A stretch of 64,000 nucleotides of DNA, from positions 1 to 64,000 of the forward strand of contig NZ_VIVQ01000005.1 in NCBI RefSeq assembly GCF_007829035.1, written 5' to 3'. A program made the translations under genes and the position numbers. Of the stretch, positions 52,401-59,175 are shown piece after piece. The notes under the pieces are model-generated. The model did not search any database and was not told the DNA's origin. It saw nothing but the letters and a program-made list of their open reading frames with translations. Source of the DNA: Rudaeicoccus suwonensis (GTDB taxonomy: Bacteria; Actinomycetota; Actinomycetes; Actinomycetales; Dermatophilaceae). The first letter of the stretch is position 1; every line of letters begins with the position of its first letter.

Positions 52401-52863
52401 GGCCCTCGCCCAAGAGACCGGGGACTTCGACACCGCCAAAACCTGGTACGAACAAGCCGCCGACCGCGGACACGTCGACGCGATGGTCATGCTGGGGGTA
52501 TTGCGCGGTGATCTGGAGGGCGCCACCACCTGGCTGGAGAAAGCCGCCGGGCAAGGCCAGGCCGTGGCCATGCACACCCTGGGCGTCCTCGCCTATAAGG
52601 CCGGGGACCTCGACACCGCCACCACCTGGTGGGAGAAAGCCGCCGCTCACGGCGATGCCGACGCCATCTACGACCTCGGCGCCCTCGCTGCCAACGCAGG
52701 GGACCTGGACACCGCCAAAACCTGGTGGGAGCAAGCAGCCGACCACGGACACGCTGATGCGATGAACGGGCTAGGGACACTGGCCCGAGACGCAGGAGAC
52801 CTGAACACCGCTGAGATGTGGTTCGCCCGGGCGCGCGAGGCGGAAGAAGACTCGTCCGCGTAA
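49339..52863 (+). CDS. P-loop NTPase with about 19 Sel1/TPR-like repeats
   Basis: A protein of about 1174 residues. The N-terminal 240 residues are helical and unknown. A P-loop domain follows with Walker A VLGPPKAGKTRSLV near residue 243 and Walker B AIVILDDLGRCG near 305, then a helical linker and about 19 repeats of 32 residues (AGDLDTATTWFEQAAHHGHV-type) from residue about 570 to the end. This NTPase-plus-helical-repeat build is that of STAND-like signalling proteins, some of which act in phage defence. I take GTG 49339 as the start (GGCAGG eight bases upstream); the frame opens at 49153. Two pairs of repeats are identical over 96 bp. Confidence 0.75.
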   Translation: MNDAQGRTPGPEQPQNSAGVDPQFAVRSWLQATADAAAAQTTGLAPFVALSDLISRKVPTRYRDAANDPGVSAAQRNNLMNLAQLLEDATENWRKKGSEGAQLRGWASPTRGFPQKPDQHVVKALTLVITKKLKVQPPHDVGEWTDFPALIKALQAATGPQQQARTTARQQAAATQKWEKLGGLSLFRVPSAQELLTQAHRLGLGSWLLDGGIPSYVTRHQDQPLTDAIQAVLTNGNGLVTVLGPPKAGKTRSLVHTLAAHTPDTPVWWINTAPKVIGDLADLIEKIAAGNGGNTAAADALTGAIVILDDLGRCGANPTDGVTEQALTRITRHVPVICTLHEATLAGWKRETVDHTEPGPELDRTTRIGASPELITLLTTTAITYHPVFSTDEYAAALHVWHTATTPPTNDDTTGEPTRPTGTGGEPGVPPVGLERFAEYLAAVEPLHARATTATHHGGIPAALIAAAIDATILYPAGTDPDQLQQLTQWHYQHIAPTKLWPTDPTRFQEALDWATDPISPGSPHAIITLNPTHTGYQLLDALTPRLTPTNHTLTHLLPHSHTLTNDACFNAGSHAHHTGDLDTAATWWESAAALGSISAANNRGVLAQQAGDLDTATTWFEQAAHHGHVVATYYRGVLAYQAGDLDTATTWFEQAAHHGHVVATYYRGVLAYQAGDLDTATTWYEKAAEYGHPGAMLNRGVLAEKAGNLETATTWYEQAAQYGNDNAMNNLGLLAKKAGDLPTATTWYEKAAEHGHTNAMNNLGVNAYEAGDTDTATKWWKQAAHHGNTDAMNNLGVLAKKAGDLDTATTWFEQAANHGQVDAMHNRGNLAKDAGDLPTATIWYEQAAKHGHPGAMFSLAGIAYQAGDTDTATTWWKQAATQNNADAMHNLGALAQDAGDLDTAKTWFEQAAQHGNTDAMHNLGALAQDAGDLDTAKTWFEQAAQHGNTDAMHNLGALAQDAGDLDTAKAWYEQAAEHGNTDAMCNLGGLAYETGDFDTATNWWKQAAHHGNAGAMYILGALAQETGDFDTAKTWYEQAADRGHVDAMVMLGVLRGDLEGATTWLEKAAGQGQAVAMHTLGVLAYKAGDLDTATTWWEKAAAHGDADAIYDLGALAANAGDLDTAKTWWEQAADHGHADAMNGLGTLARDAGDLNTAEMWFARAREAEEDSSA

Positions 52864-52887
52864 ACCGTGAAAGCTCCGGTATGACCC

Positions 52888-52930
52888 GAGCGAAGGTGCA
52901 TACCCCTGGCCGGGGCATGCACCTTCGCTC
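52888..52930. terminator. Bidirectional terminator between convergent genes
   Basis: GAGCGAAGGTGCAT (52888-52901) pairs perfectly with 52917-52930, with an inner CCCC-GGGG stem. It sits between the ends of the P-loop/Sel1 gene (52863) and the OmpA-like lipoprotein gene (52954). Confidence 0.75.
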
Positions 52931-52953
52931 GTGATCGCGGTGACTGATTTTGT

Positions 52954-54207
52954 CTACTGGGCGAGGGTGAGGTCGACGACGCGGTTGCGCTTGGCGAGGT
53001 TCTCGTCGTAGTGACCGGCGGGCATGTTGTTGACCGGCTGGTCGGTGATGTTGCCGTCCCCGGTCGCGGCGCCGATGGTGGAGGCCGGGGCGCCGAGCTG
53101 GGTGAGGCGGTTCAGGACCGCGGTGGCACGGGCCTGAGACAGGGTGATCCCGTTTCCTTCTCCCGGGACGGTCGCGGTGTGTCCGGTGGCGTTGATACGC
53201 ATACCGGTGGGGCAGGTCTTGAGCATGGCCGCGATCGGCGCCAGCTGGGTATCGGCCGCAGCGGTCAACTGCGCCGAGCCCGGCGCGAACGCGGTGTCGG
53301 TGTTGATGGCGATCGTCGTGGCGACGCACGGAGTGCTCAGGTCCGGGAAGGTCACGACCGGGACGATGTTGGTGGCCGTCGTGGCGGTCGTCCCGACGGG
53401 CCCGTCGGTGATAGTGCAGGCGGCGCCGGTCTTGTGGCAGATACCCGACCACAGGGTGTCCAGTGCGGTCCGGGTCGCGGTGTCGGCGCTGGGCTGCTTC
53501 CCGCCAGGGTTGGCATAGCCGAGCCCGTTGATGCTGATCGTGTGACCCGTGCCGTTAGGGATGCCCGCGGGATCGATCCTGTTGATGAAGGTGGTCGGGT
53601 TGGTCTCCCATGCCCCGGCCTTGTCCAGGTCGGTGGGATTGATGGTGGAGATCCCGGAGGTGATCAGGTCAATGGTTCCGCCGGTGGGAGTGACCTGGAT
53701 GGCCTGGTCGAGGACGCCCAGAGTGTCCAGGCCAGGGGTCGCCGCGCCAGCGTCCATGGCGCGCAGCAACGCCGGCAGCTTGGCGCTGATATCACGCGTT
53801 GCGGTCGTGGCGTTGGTTTCGACCTGGTCACCGCGCATCGGGGTCAAGTCGACCTTCACCGGCTGACGGCCCTGGACCACGACGGTCACGACGCCGTCGC
53901 CAGGATTCAAAGCATTCAGGGCGTGGGTGGTGACGGTCTTGATCAGCGCCGGACTCAGCGCGGGGGCCGGTTCGCTACTGGTGCCGGTAACCGCGATCGT
54001 CAGCGCCGGCGGGGACTTCGGCGCCGAGCATGCGGTCAAACCCGCGGCCGTCAGCACACTGCCGACCACGATCGCGAGGAACGCGGCGTAGCGCCGCGCC
54101 AGCCGACCCTTACCCATGACGGGGTGGGTGCCGGGAGAAGTCTTCACGACAGAAACGCTGGTGAAGGTGTCGGTGGGCTGAACGTTGGTGGTCTCATTGA
54201 TGTTCAC
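52954..54207 (-). CDS. OmpA-family lipoprotein
   Basis: A 417-residue protein. GTG 54207 with AAAGGA six bases upstream is the best start. Residues about 35-65 hold a hydrophobic segment ending in a lipobox (AGLTAC, Cys near 62), so it is probably anchored outside the membrane. The middle resembles a VWA-like or periplasmic fold (GTIDLITSGISTINPTDLDK). The C-terminal 120 residues are an OmpA-type peptidoglycan-binding domain (INATGHTATVPGEGNGITLS; SQARATAVLNRLTQLGAPAS; LAKRNRVVDLTL). It would tie an envelope complex to the cell wall, perhaps with the four-span membrane protein of the same cluster. Confidence 0.8.
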   Translation of the reverse strand: MNINETTNVQPTDTFTSVSVVKTSPGTHPVMGKGRLARRYAAFLAIVVGSVLTAAGLTACSAPKSPPALTIAVTGTSSEPAPALSPALIKTVTTHALNALNPGDGVVTVVVQGRQPVKVDLTPMRGDQVETNATTATRDISAKLPALLRAMDAGAATPGLDTLGVLDQAIQVTPTGGTIDLITSGISTINPTDLDKAGAWETNPTTFINRIDPAGIPNGTGHTISINGLGYANPGGKQPSADTATRTALDTLWSGICHKTGAACTITDGPVGTTATTATNIVPVVTFPDLSTPCVATTIAINTDTAFAPGSAQLTAAADTQLAPIAAMLKTCPTGMRINATGHTATVPGEGNGITLSQARATAVLNRLTQLGAPASTIGAATGDGNITDQPVNNMPAGHYDENLAKRNRVVDLTLAQ

Positions 54208-54298
54208 GATGATTCCTTTCGGGTTGATCCGTGACGTGGCCTCGACACCCGCGCTGGGAGCAGGGCCGAGGTCACGGCACTGGGATGTGGGTGGTGGG

Positions 54299-54505
54299 TC
54301 AGGCGAACTTGGTGTGGCAGTACCCGGCCCGCCGCAGCGCGGCGAGACCGTTACGGGAGCTGCGGTAGTCACTGGGGGTGCCCGCGATCACGGCCACGAC
54401 CTGGCCGTTCTTAGTGACCTGGAAGTGACCGCGGCGGGTCCTGCGCACCGCGAATCCCTGTCCGTGCAGGTCGGTGATCAGTTCCCGAATCTCCTTCTTG
54501 CTCAT
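54299..54505 (-). CDS. HicA-like small protein, 68 aa
   Basis: The pattern MSKKEIRELITDLHGQGFAV, then RRGHFQVTKNGQVVAVIAGT and YRSSRNGLAALRRAGY, fits the dsRBD-like HicA fold (helix, three strands, helix), including the His that is catalytic in HicA mRNA interferases. No HicB antitoxin gene is adjacent, so it may be a non-toxic actinobacterial variant or an orphan. AAGGGAG precedes ATG 54505, within the repeated leader shared with the 80-aa gene. Confidence 0.7.
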   Translation of the reverse strand: MSKKEIRELITDLHGQGFAVRRTRRGHFQVTKNGQVVAVIAGTPSDYRSSRNGLAALRRAGYCHTKFA

Positions 54506-54508
54506 CTG

Positions 54509-54857
54509 CGTGCTCCCTTGTGTGGTGGTGACCGGGGGTGGTCACGGGTGCAAGTGAGCGCTCGAACAGGGCAGGATCGAAGAACACGTTCGGTTCGTTC
54601 GGTACCGCTCAGCGGGTGCGACCGGGCACGAGAGGACCTAGGGCTTTATTGCGGTGCGATGGGCCGGTCGCAATAAAGAAACGACCATGGCCGTACGAGC
54701 AGACCCGGTGGCAGGCTGTGACCGTGAACGATGCACAAGGACGCACCCCAGGACCAGAACAACCCCAAAACAGTGCCGGGGTGGATCCACAGTTCGCTGT
54801 TCGGTCCTGGTTACAAGCAACAGCCGACGCGGCCGCGGCACAAACAACCGGCCTGGC
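54509..54857. repeat. 349-bp perfect direct repeat, copy 2
   Basis: Same sequence as 49124-49472. Immediately after it the plus-strand coding sequence jumps to the Sel1 region of a related gene. Confidence 0.9.
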
Positions 54858-55184
54858 GCCATGCACAACCTCGGCGTCCTCACCCACGAAGCAGGGGACC
54901 TGGACACCGCCACCGCCTGGTGGAAACAAGCCGCCCACCACGGCAACACCAGCGCCATGTACAACCTCGGCACCCTCGCCGAAAAGACCGGAGACCTCGG
55001 CACCCTCGCCGAAAAGACCGGAGACCTCGACACCGCCACCACCTGGTACCAACAAGCAGCCGAACACGGCGACGCCGACGCCATGCACAACCTCGGCACC
55101 CTCGCCCACAAAGCCGGAGACCTGGGGACTGCCGAGATGTGGTTCGCTCGGGCTCAGGACGCTCAAGATGGCTTGTCTACATAG
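54724..55184 (+). pseudogene. Truncated, out-of-frame copy of the P-loop/Sel1 gene
   Basis: The first 45 codons (from GTG 54724) equal the N-terminus of the intact gene at 49339. At 54857 the sequence switches to Sel1 repeats (AMHNLGVLTHEAGDLDTATA and on) that read in a different frame, with the P-loop domain entirely missing. The C-terminal end (TAEMWFARAQDAQ) differs from that of the intact gene (TAEMWFARAREAE), so this is a deleted relic of a diverged paralogue whose 5' end has been homogenised or recently recombined. Confidence 0.8.
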
Positions 55185-55312
55185 CCTCTGAGGTTTGCGC
55201 TCTCACTAATACATGTGTTCCAAGGCTGTCATTAAGCGATCTACTGAATAAGAAGGAAATGGGCCTCGTTAGGGCATCAGAAACCAGCCGCAGCCACCCC
55301 GCATTGCCCGGA

Positions 55313-56119
55313 TCACTTGCCACGTTTGCGAATGTGGTCCCTATCGTTGCCTTCCCAAGGTCCGGCTAGTCGTGGCTGCCACTGCGGTCGAGTCGACGAC
55401 TCGTCGTTGATCGCGGCGGACGTGGAGCGAGAAAACCCGTGCGCGGACACCGACCGCGCACGCGCCGCCTGCGGTGAGACCTTCGACAGGTCGCTGGCCG
55501 CTGCACGGTTGTAGGGGAGTAGTTCGTCCGCATGGGCGCTGGTGAGGTGTTGCTGCAGCAACTCGGTCAGGGGAGTGGTGCGTGCGGTGACTGCCATCAG
55601 GCGCACCTCTCGCAGCTGGTCGACGGGGATCGCCGGCCAGTCGAAGCGGCGCCCGGTCGAGGCCGCTAACTTCTCCACGTACATCGTTTGGGATCGGGTG
55701 TTTCCGTCCCGGAATGGGTGGATCGCTGTCAGGGTGCCCCAGTGCTCGGCCAGCTGGTGGGCGAACTCCGGGTCGGGTAGTCCTTGCAGCTGCCCTTCCC
55801 GGTCGAGCTGGGTGAACAACTCCTGCAGTTGTTCACGGATGTACTCGGGGCGGCAGTAGGCGATCCCGGTGCCGGAGGCTTGCATGTTGACGTCCCGGAT
55901 CTGCCCGGCCCATGACACCACTGGCCCCAGCAGCATTTGGTGGACGTGCGCCAAGTAGTCGAAGTCGAACCGGTCCGGTAGCTCCTCGCCACCGAGCACA
56001 CCGATACCTGCGGAGGCGACGTCGTTCATCGCCTGGTCCAACCGGTCCGGGTCTTTGATGTTGAAAGTGTTGATCAGTACCCCACCGGACCCGGGGTAGG
56101 TGTACTTGTCGTCAATCAT
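55313..56119 (-). CDS. Fic-domain toxin with a transfer-primase-like C-terminal tail
   Basis: A 268-residue Fic protein. The core runs from about residue 25 to 195, with a flap region (WAGQIRDVNMQASGTGIAYC) and the active-site loop HPFRDGNTRSQT starting at His134. The canonical HPFx(D/E)GNGRxxR has Thr141 in place of the second Gly and Thr145 in place of the final Arg. Residues 202-268 (PYNRAAASDLSKVSPQAARA and on) match residues 1049-1114 of the TOPRIM primase. ATG 56119 overlaps the antitoxin stop (ATGA). Fic enzymes transfer AMP or related groups to target proteins; this one probably does so in a recipient or sister cell if exported. Confidence 0.85.
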   Translation of the reverse strand: MIDDKYTYPGSGGVLINTFNIKDPDRLDQAMNDVASAGIGVLGGEELPDRFDFDYLAHVHQMLLGPVVSWAGQIRDVNMQASGTGIAYCRPEYIREQLQELFTQLDREGQLQGLPDPEFAHQLAEHWGTLTAIHPFRDGNTRSQTMYVEKLAASTGRRFDWPAIPVDQLREVRLMAVTARTTPLTELLQQHLTSAHADELLPYNRAAASDLSKVSPQAARARSVSAHGFSRSTSAAINDESSTRPQWQPRLAGPWEGNDRDHIRKRGK

Positions 56120-56322
56120 CCGTTCGCGTACTTGGCCGCGATCTGCTCCAACGCTTCCGCATACGACAACTCGCCCCGCAGAATCGCCTCGGTACGACCT
56201 AGGGCTTCCGCGTCGGGGAAGTGCCCCGCCAGCTGCTGCGACTTCTCCGCCAACGCCATCCACCGCTGCAACTCCGCACCAGACAACGTCTTGCGCTGTG
56301 CAGCACTGATATGTGTCGTCAT
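56116..56322 (-). CDS. VbhA-like antitoxin of the Fic toxin
   Basis: A 68-residue helical protein with the pattern of the VbhA/Fic antitoxin domain, including the C-terminal TEAILRGELSYAEALEQIAA segment. The usual inhibitory motif [S/T]xxxE[G/N] is present as S28-QQL-A32-G33, so the inhibitory Glu is replaced by Ala. It overlaps the RHH gene upstream (TGATG) and the toxin downstream (ATGA), the normal order of FicTA modules. An antitoxin without this Glu must inhibit in another way, or the toxin must need less restraint. Confidence 0.75.
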   Translation of the reverse strand: MTTHISAAQRKTLSGAELQRWMALAEKSQQLAGHFPDAEALGRTEAILRGELSYAEALEQIAAKYANG

Positions 56323-56606
56323 CACTGACTCACCCCATCCTTGGCCATCCACGCCTGCACATACTCCGCGATCGCATCCCGCATCACCGACGACGCATCC
56401 CGACCCTGCGCAGCCGCCAACCGGTCCACCTCATCACTCAACACCCGCGGCAACCGCACCTGCCGCCGCGGCGACTGACCCGAACCACCCTCAGCCGGAT
56501 CCAACCGCGGCCGCCCCGGCGACCCGGCACGCGCGACTCGAGCCCGCACCACCTGCTCGAACACCGCGCCAGGAGCTGCTGCAACTGTCTCGGACACCAT
56601 CCCCAT
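56322..56606 (-). CDS. RHH regulator of the Fic operon, 94 aa
   Basis: The first gene of the three-gene operon. The C-terminal half fits a ribbon-helix-helix protein: RRQVRLPRVLSDEVDRLAAA and SSVMRDAIAEYVQAWMA. It probably represses its own promoter, which lies around 56600-56640 (minus-strand TACATTATG and TTGGGC are candidate elements). A third, transcriptional component is unusual in simple fic/antitoxin pairs. ATG 56606 is the first start; an internal ATG at 56600 is also possible. Confidence 0.7.
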   Translation of the reverse strand: MGMVSETVAAAPGAVFEQVVRARVARAGSPGRPRLDPAEGGSGQSPRRQVRLPRVLSDEVDRLAAAQGRDASSVMRDAIAEYVQAWMAKDGVSQ

Positions 56607-56801
56607 AATGTACTACAGAAACGCCCAAAAGAGGCCGGAGACCCCAGAATTTCAGCACTCTAACCGACTCTAGTAAATCGCCGATAATGCACCTTATGTC
56701 AAGTAGAACTTGTCGGACTGATTCCAAGCGTCAACTTTTACCTGTCACCATGGACTCATGATGCACCTCCCCCTCCTCCCTAGCAAGCACCGGTAGCACT
56801 A
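56607..56801. other. AT-rich intergenic region, Fic operon promoter side
   Basis: Relatively AT-rich for this window. It should contain the promoter for the minus-strand Fic operon and that of the plus-strand gene starting at 56802. I see no gene in it. Confidence 0.4.
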
Positions 56802-57479
56802 ATGAGCTGGACCGATGACACAGGCCGCCACGAGGGCTACGTCGCAAAGGTGTTCGCCGACGGCAAGCTCGGTGGTGGTACTTACTCGACCGCCGGCTTG
56901 TCGGTCGACGACGACCCGGAGGGCCGCGCCGTGCTGGATGAGAACGGCGATCGGATCCAATGGCGGCCCGCGGCCGCCGTGGTCGCGTGGCGGGTCTGCT
57001 GTGACCACGTGCCAGCGCACGTACGCGATGAGGACCTGCGGGACTACTGGCAGACGCCCGAGACATGGATGTCACCGACCGTCTGGCGGCGGGTCTACTC
57101 CGCCGCCGAGGAAGACCTCGCCCAGGGGCGCATCTACGCATCGCTGGACGACGAGGGCAGTGTGTTCATCGACGACCGGGACGACCTATTCGAACTCATC
57201 CGCACAGAGTGGCGACAGCACATCGAACCCGAGGACCACGAGCGGTCCATCCGGGCCGCACTCGACGGCGTCACGAAAGCAAAACAGCTGCTCGACCTCG
57301 AAGTCGCGGCCGCGCGCGCCAGTGGCCTGTCTTGGGCCGAGATCGGCCGGGTCGCCGGCATCACTCGCCAAGCAGCCCGCGACCGCTGGGGCACTAGCCC
57401 AGCAAGTACCCACAGCGCGATTCCCGGCGACAGCACGGCTCGGCCGACGCGTGCCAGGATCACCGATCGTGAGCACTAA
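56802..57479 (+). CDS. Hypothetical protein with C-terminal helix-turn-helix, 225 aa
   Basis: The N-terminal 170 residues are not recognised (beta-rich start GYVAKVFADGKLGGGTYSTA, Trp-rich middle YWQTPETWMSPTVWRRVYSA). Residues about 175-200, AAARASGLSWAEIGRVAGIT then RQAARDRWG, form a clear helix-turn-helix of a type common in actinobacterial small regulators. It overlaps the next frame by 11 bases. Confidence 0.6.
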   Translation: MSWTDDTGRHEGYVAKVFADGKLGGGTYSTAGLSVDDDPEGRAVLDENGDRIQWRPAAAVVAWRVCCDHVPAHVRDEDLRDYWQTPETWMSPTVWRRVYSAAEEDLAQGRIYASLDDEGSVFIDDRDDLFELIRTEWRQHIEPEDHERSIRAALDGVTKAKQLLDLEVAAARASGLSWAEIGRVAGITRQAARDRWGTSPASTHSAIPGDSTARPTRARITDREH

Positions 57480-58252
57480 CAACGACGACGAGCTGATGAT
57501 CATGCTCGATGAGGACGATTACCTCGCCGAGGACCTGGTGCTGACCGTCACCTGCCGTGCCTCTCGTTTCGAGCGGCATGACACCCCGCTCCTGCGCTGG
57601 TTCACCGCACACCTGGCCACCGAAACCCGCGCAGAGGAGGACGGTGACGATCCGGTCGTGGCCGACGTTGCCGCTGCCGAGGTGGTGCTGGTCAGCCTCC
57701 AGGACGGTCTCGCGGCGGCGTTCTTGGAGGCCGACGGGATCGACGGTGACCTCGCCACTCCCCTGGAGCACCTACGCCACCGAGGCGACGACACCACCCT
57801 GGCCAGGGAACTCCCCTGGGATGAGCCACGTGCTGATCCTCGACCAGATCGTGGTGCCCGAGCAGCTCCGCGGCCGCGGCTACGGCACAACCATGATCCG
57901 CCAGATCGCCGCACACTTCGACTACCTCCTGCCGGCCGCCGTCGTGCTGGCATGGCCCTCCCCCACCAACCTCAACGACCTAGACCCCTTCACCACCCGA
58001 GCAGCTATGAGGCGGACGGAAACCGTGCTGAACAACGTGGGAATGCAGCGGCTGGACGATTCCCCCATCTGGTGCGCCACCCTGAGCGCCGCCGGCGGCG
58101 GCACGACCCGCACCCTAGGTGTCGATGCCGCGGCGCAGACGTTCCAGCGCTGTACGCGCGTCGTCTTCGCCCATGGTCGTCCCAACGGTGGTGGGTGGTC
58201 GATCCCCACCAATCTCATCAAGAACCTCGGGTTGCTCCACAAGTTCCGATAG
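57469..58252 (+). pseudogene. Frameshifted GNAT-type acetyltransferase-like gene
   Basis: From GTG 57469 one frame gives a sensible N-terminal part (LVLTVTCRASRFERHDTPLL; VVLVSLQDGLAAAFLEADGI) up to about base 57820, where sense continues in a different frame with MSHVLILDQIVVPEQLRGRG then YGTTMIRQIAAHFDYLLPAA, the acetyl-CoA-binding loop pattern of GNAT enzymes (Q/RxxGxG/A). A single indel near 57815-57820 explains this. It is either a pseudogene or a sequencing error. A separate short gene from ATG 57820 is an alternative. Confidence 0.6.
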
Positions 58253-58342
58253 GACGGGCTGCATCCGCTGGTTGCGCCGGTCGACCGCCTCGACCAACCG
58301 CCGGTAGGCATCCGTAGTAGCGGGTGTGAGGTTGCCGGTCAT
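58115..58342 (-). CDS. Possible small protein, 75 aa, uncertain
   Basis: The frame from ATG 58342 (MTGNLTPATTDAYRRLVEAV) gives a helical, acidic protein ending in ERLRRGIDT. The same sense frame continues upstream (RWGTCGQDLPHQSQHIDGDV) to an in-frame stop near 58440, beyond which coding-like sequence (YELNDTAAIVNAY) resumes, so it may be the 3' end of a decayed longer gene. It overlaps the end of the frameshifted GNAT-like gene on the other strand. Confidence 0.35.
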   Translation of the reverse strand: MTGNLTPATTDAYRRLVEAVDRRNQRMQPVLSELVEQPEVLDEIGGDRPPTTVGTTMGEDDARTALERLRRGIDT

Positions 58343-58414
58343 CGCGTCCAGGACATCGCCGTCGATATGCTGGCTTTGATGTGGCAGATCCTGTCCGCAG
58401 GTGCCCCACCGCAC

Positions 58415-59175
58415 ACTGACCCCGGCCGCGGTGACCTAGTGGTAGGCGTTGACGATGGCAGCAGTGTCGTTCAGTTCGTACATCCACAAGTCGACGGGAA
58501 CGGCGGCAGCTCATCGACGTGCTCCCTCGGTGCGGGTTGTGGCGCGCAGGAGGCTGACGATGGCCTATGGACGTCGCCGACTGCACCGCGGGTGGTGGAG
58601 CTCCAGGTCGGGTCGTCCTGGTCGGCAGACCCGACGTAGAGTTCGGCCAGGGTCAGCGGTCGAACGCTGGTCGGGCGAGTAACAGCAGGGTCCGGCAGCG
58701 ACTGCCCATTCGCCGTTGGGGCGGGTGCCTACGTAGGCGCATCCTTCTCCGACGCTCGTGTGAAAGGTGTCAGCCCTGGTGAGGATGCCGGGTCGCCGTC
58801 GAATCCGGCTCCTTCGCCGATGTATTCGCGCACGATCCGCCCTTGGGCGTCACGGTCCATGCTCCAGGCCAGCTAGGTTCCGGTGGTGGGGTGACAGGGG
58901 GGGGTGATTTGGCCGGTGTAGGTGAGGCCGGTGGGTTGGTTCAGTTCGTTAGTGACGGTGGTGGCGGTGATTTTGCCGGGCAAGTTCTGGGTGACCAGGG
59001 CTCCTGCTTCGTCGTAGGCGCCGGTGTACACCAGGTTTCCACCGGTCCCGGGACCGGTGACGGTGGTGACCAGGCCACGGCGTTGGGTGTTCCCGTCGGC
59101 GGCGGTGGCGTCACCGACTGGAGCGGATCGAGAGCGATCAACGCGGCGCCGATCCGGACCCGGCCGGCCTCGGTG
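58415..59175 (-). pseudogene. Decayed region with RHS-repeat remnants
   Basis: No intact gene in about 760 bases. On the minus strand, 59110 to 58890 reads GLVTTVTGPGTGGNLVYTGA, then LPGKITATTVTNELNQPTGL and TYTGQI, the YD/RHS-repeat pattern of polymorphic-toxin proteins. Further fragments follow in other frames (SMDRDAQGRIVREYIGEGAG). It is a frameshifted, truncated remnant of an RHS-type gene. Confidence 0.5.

Noticed and set aside
51010-52752. A 580-codon minus-strand frame opposite the Sel1 repeats
   Set aside because: Repeat-driven shadow of the P-loop/Sel1 gene; its repeated GGLF-PG-GG pattern follows directly from the codons of the plus-strand repeat.
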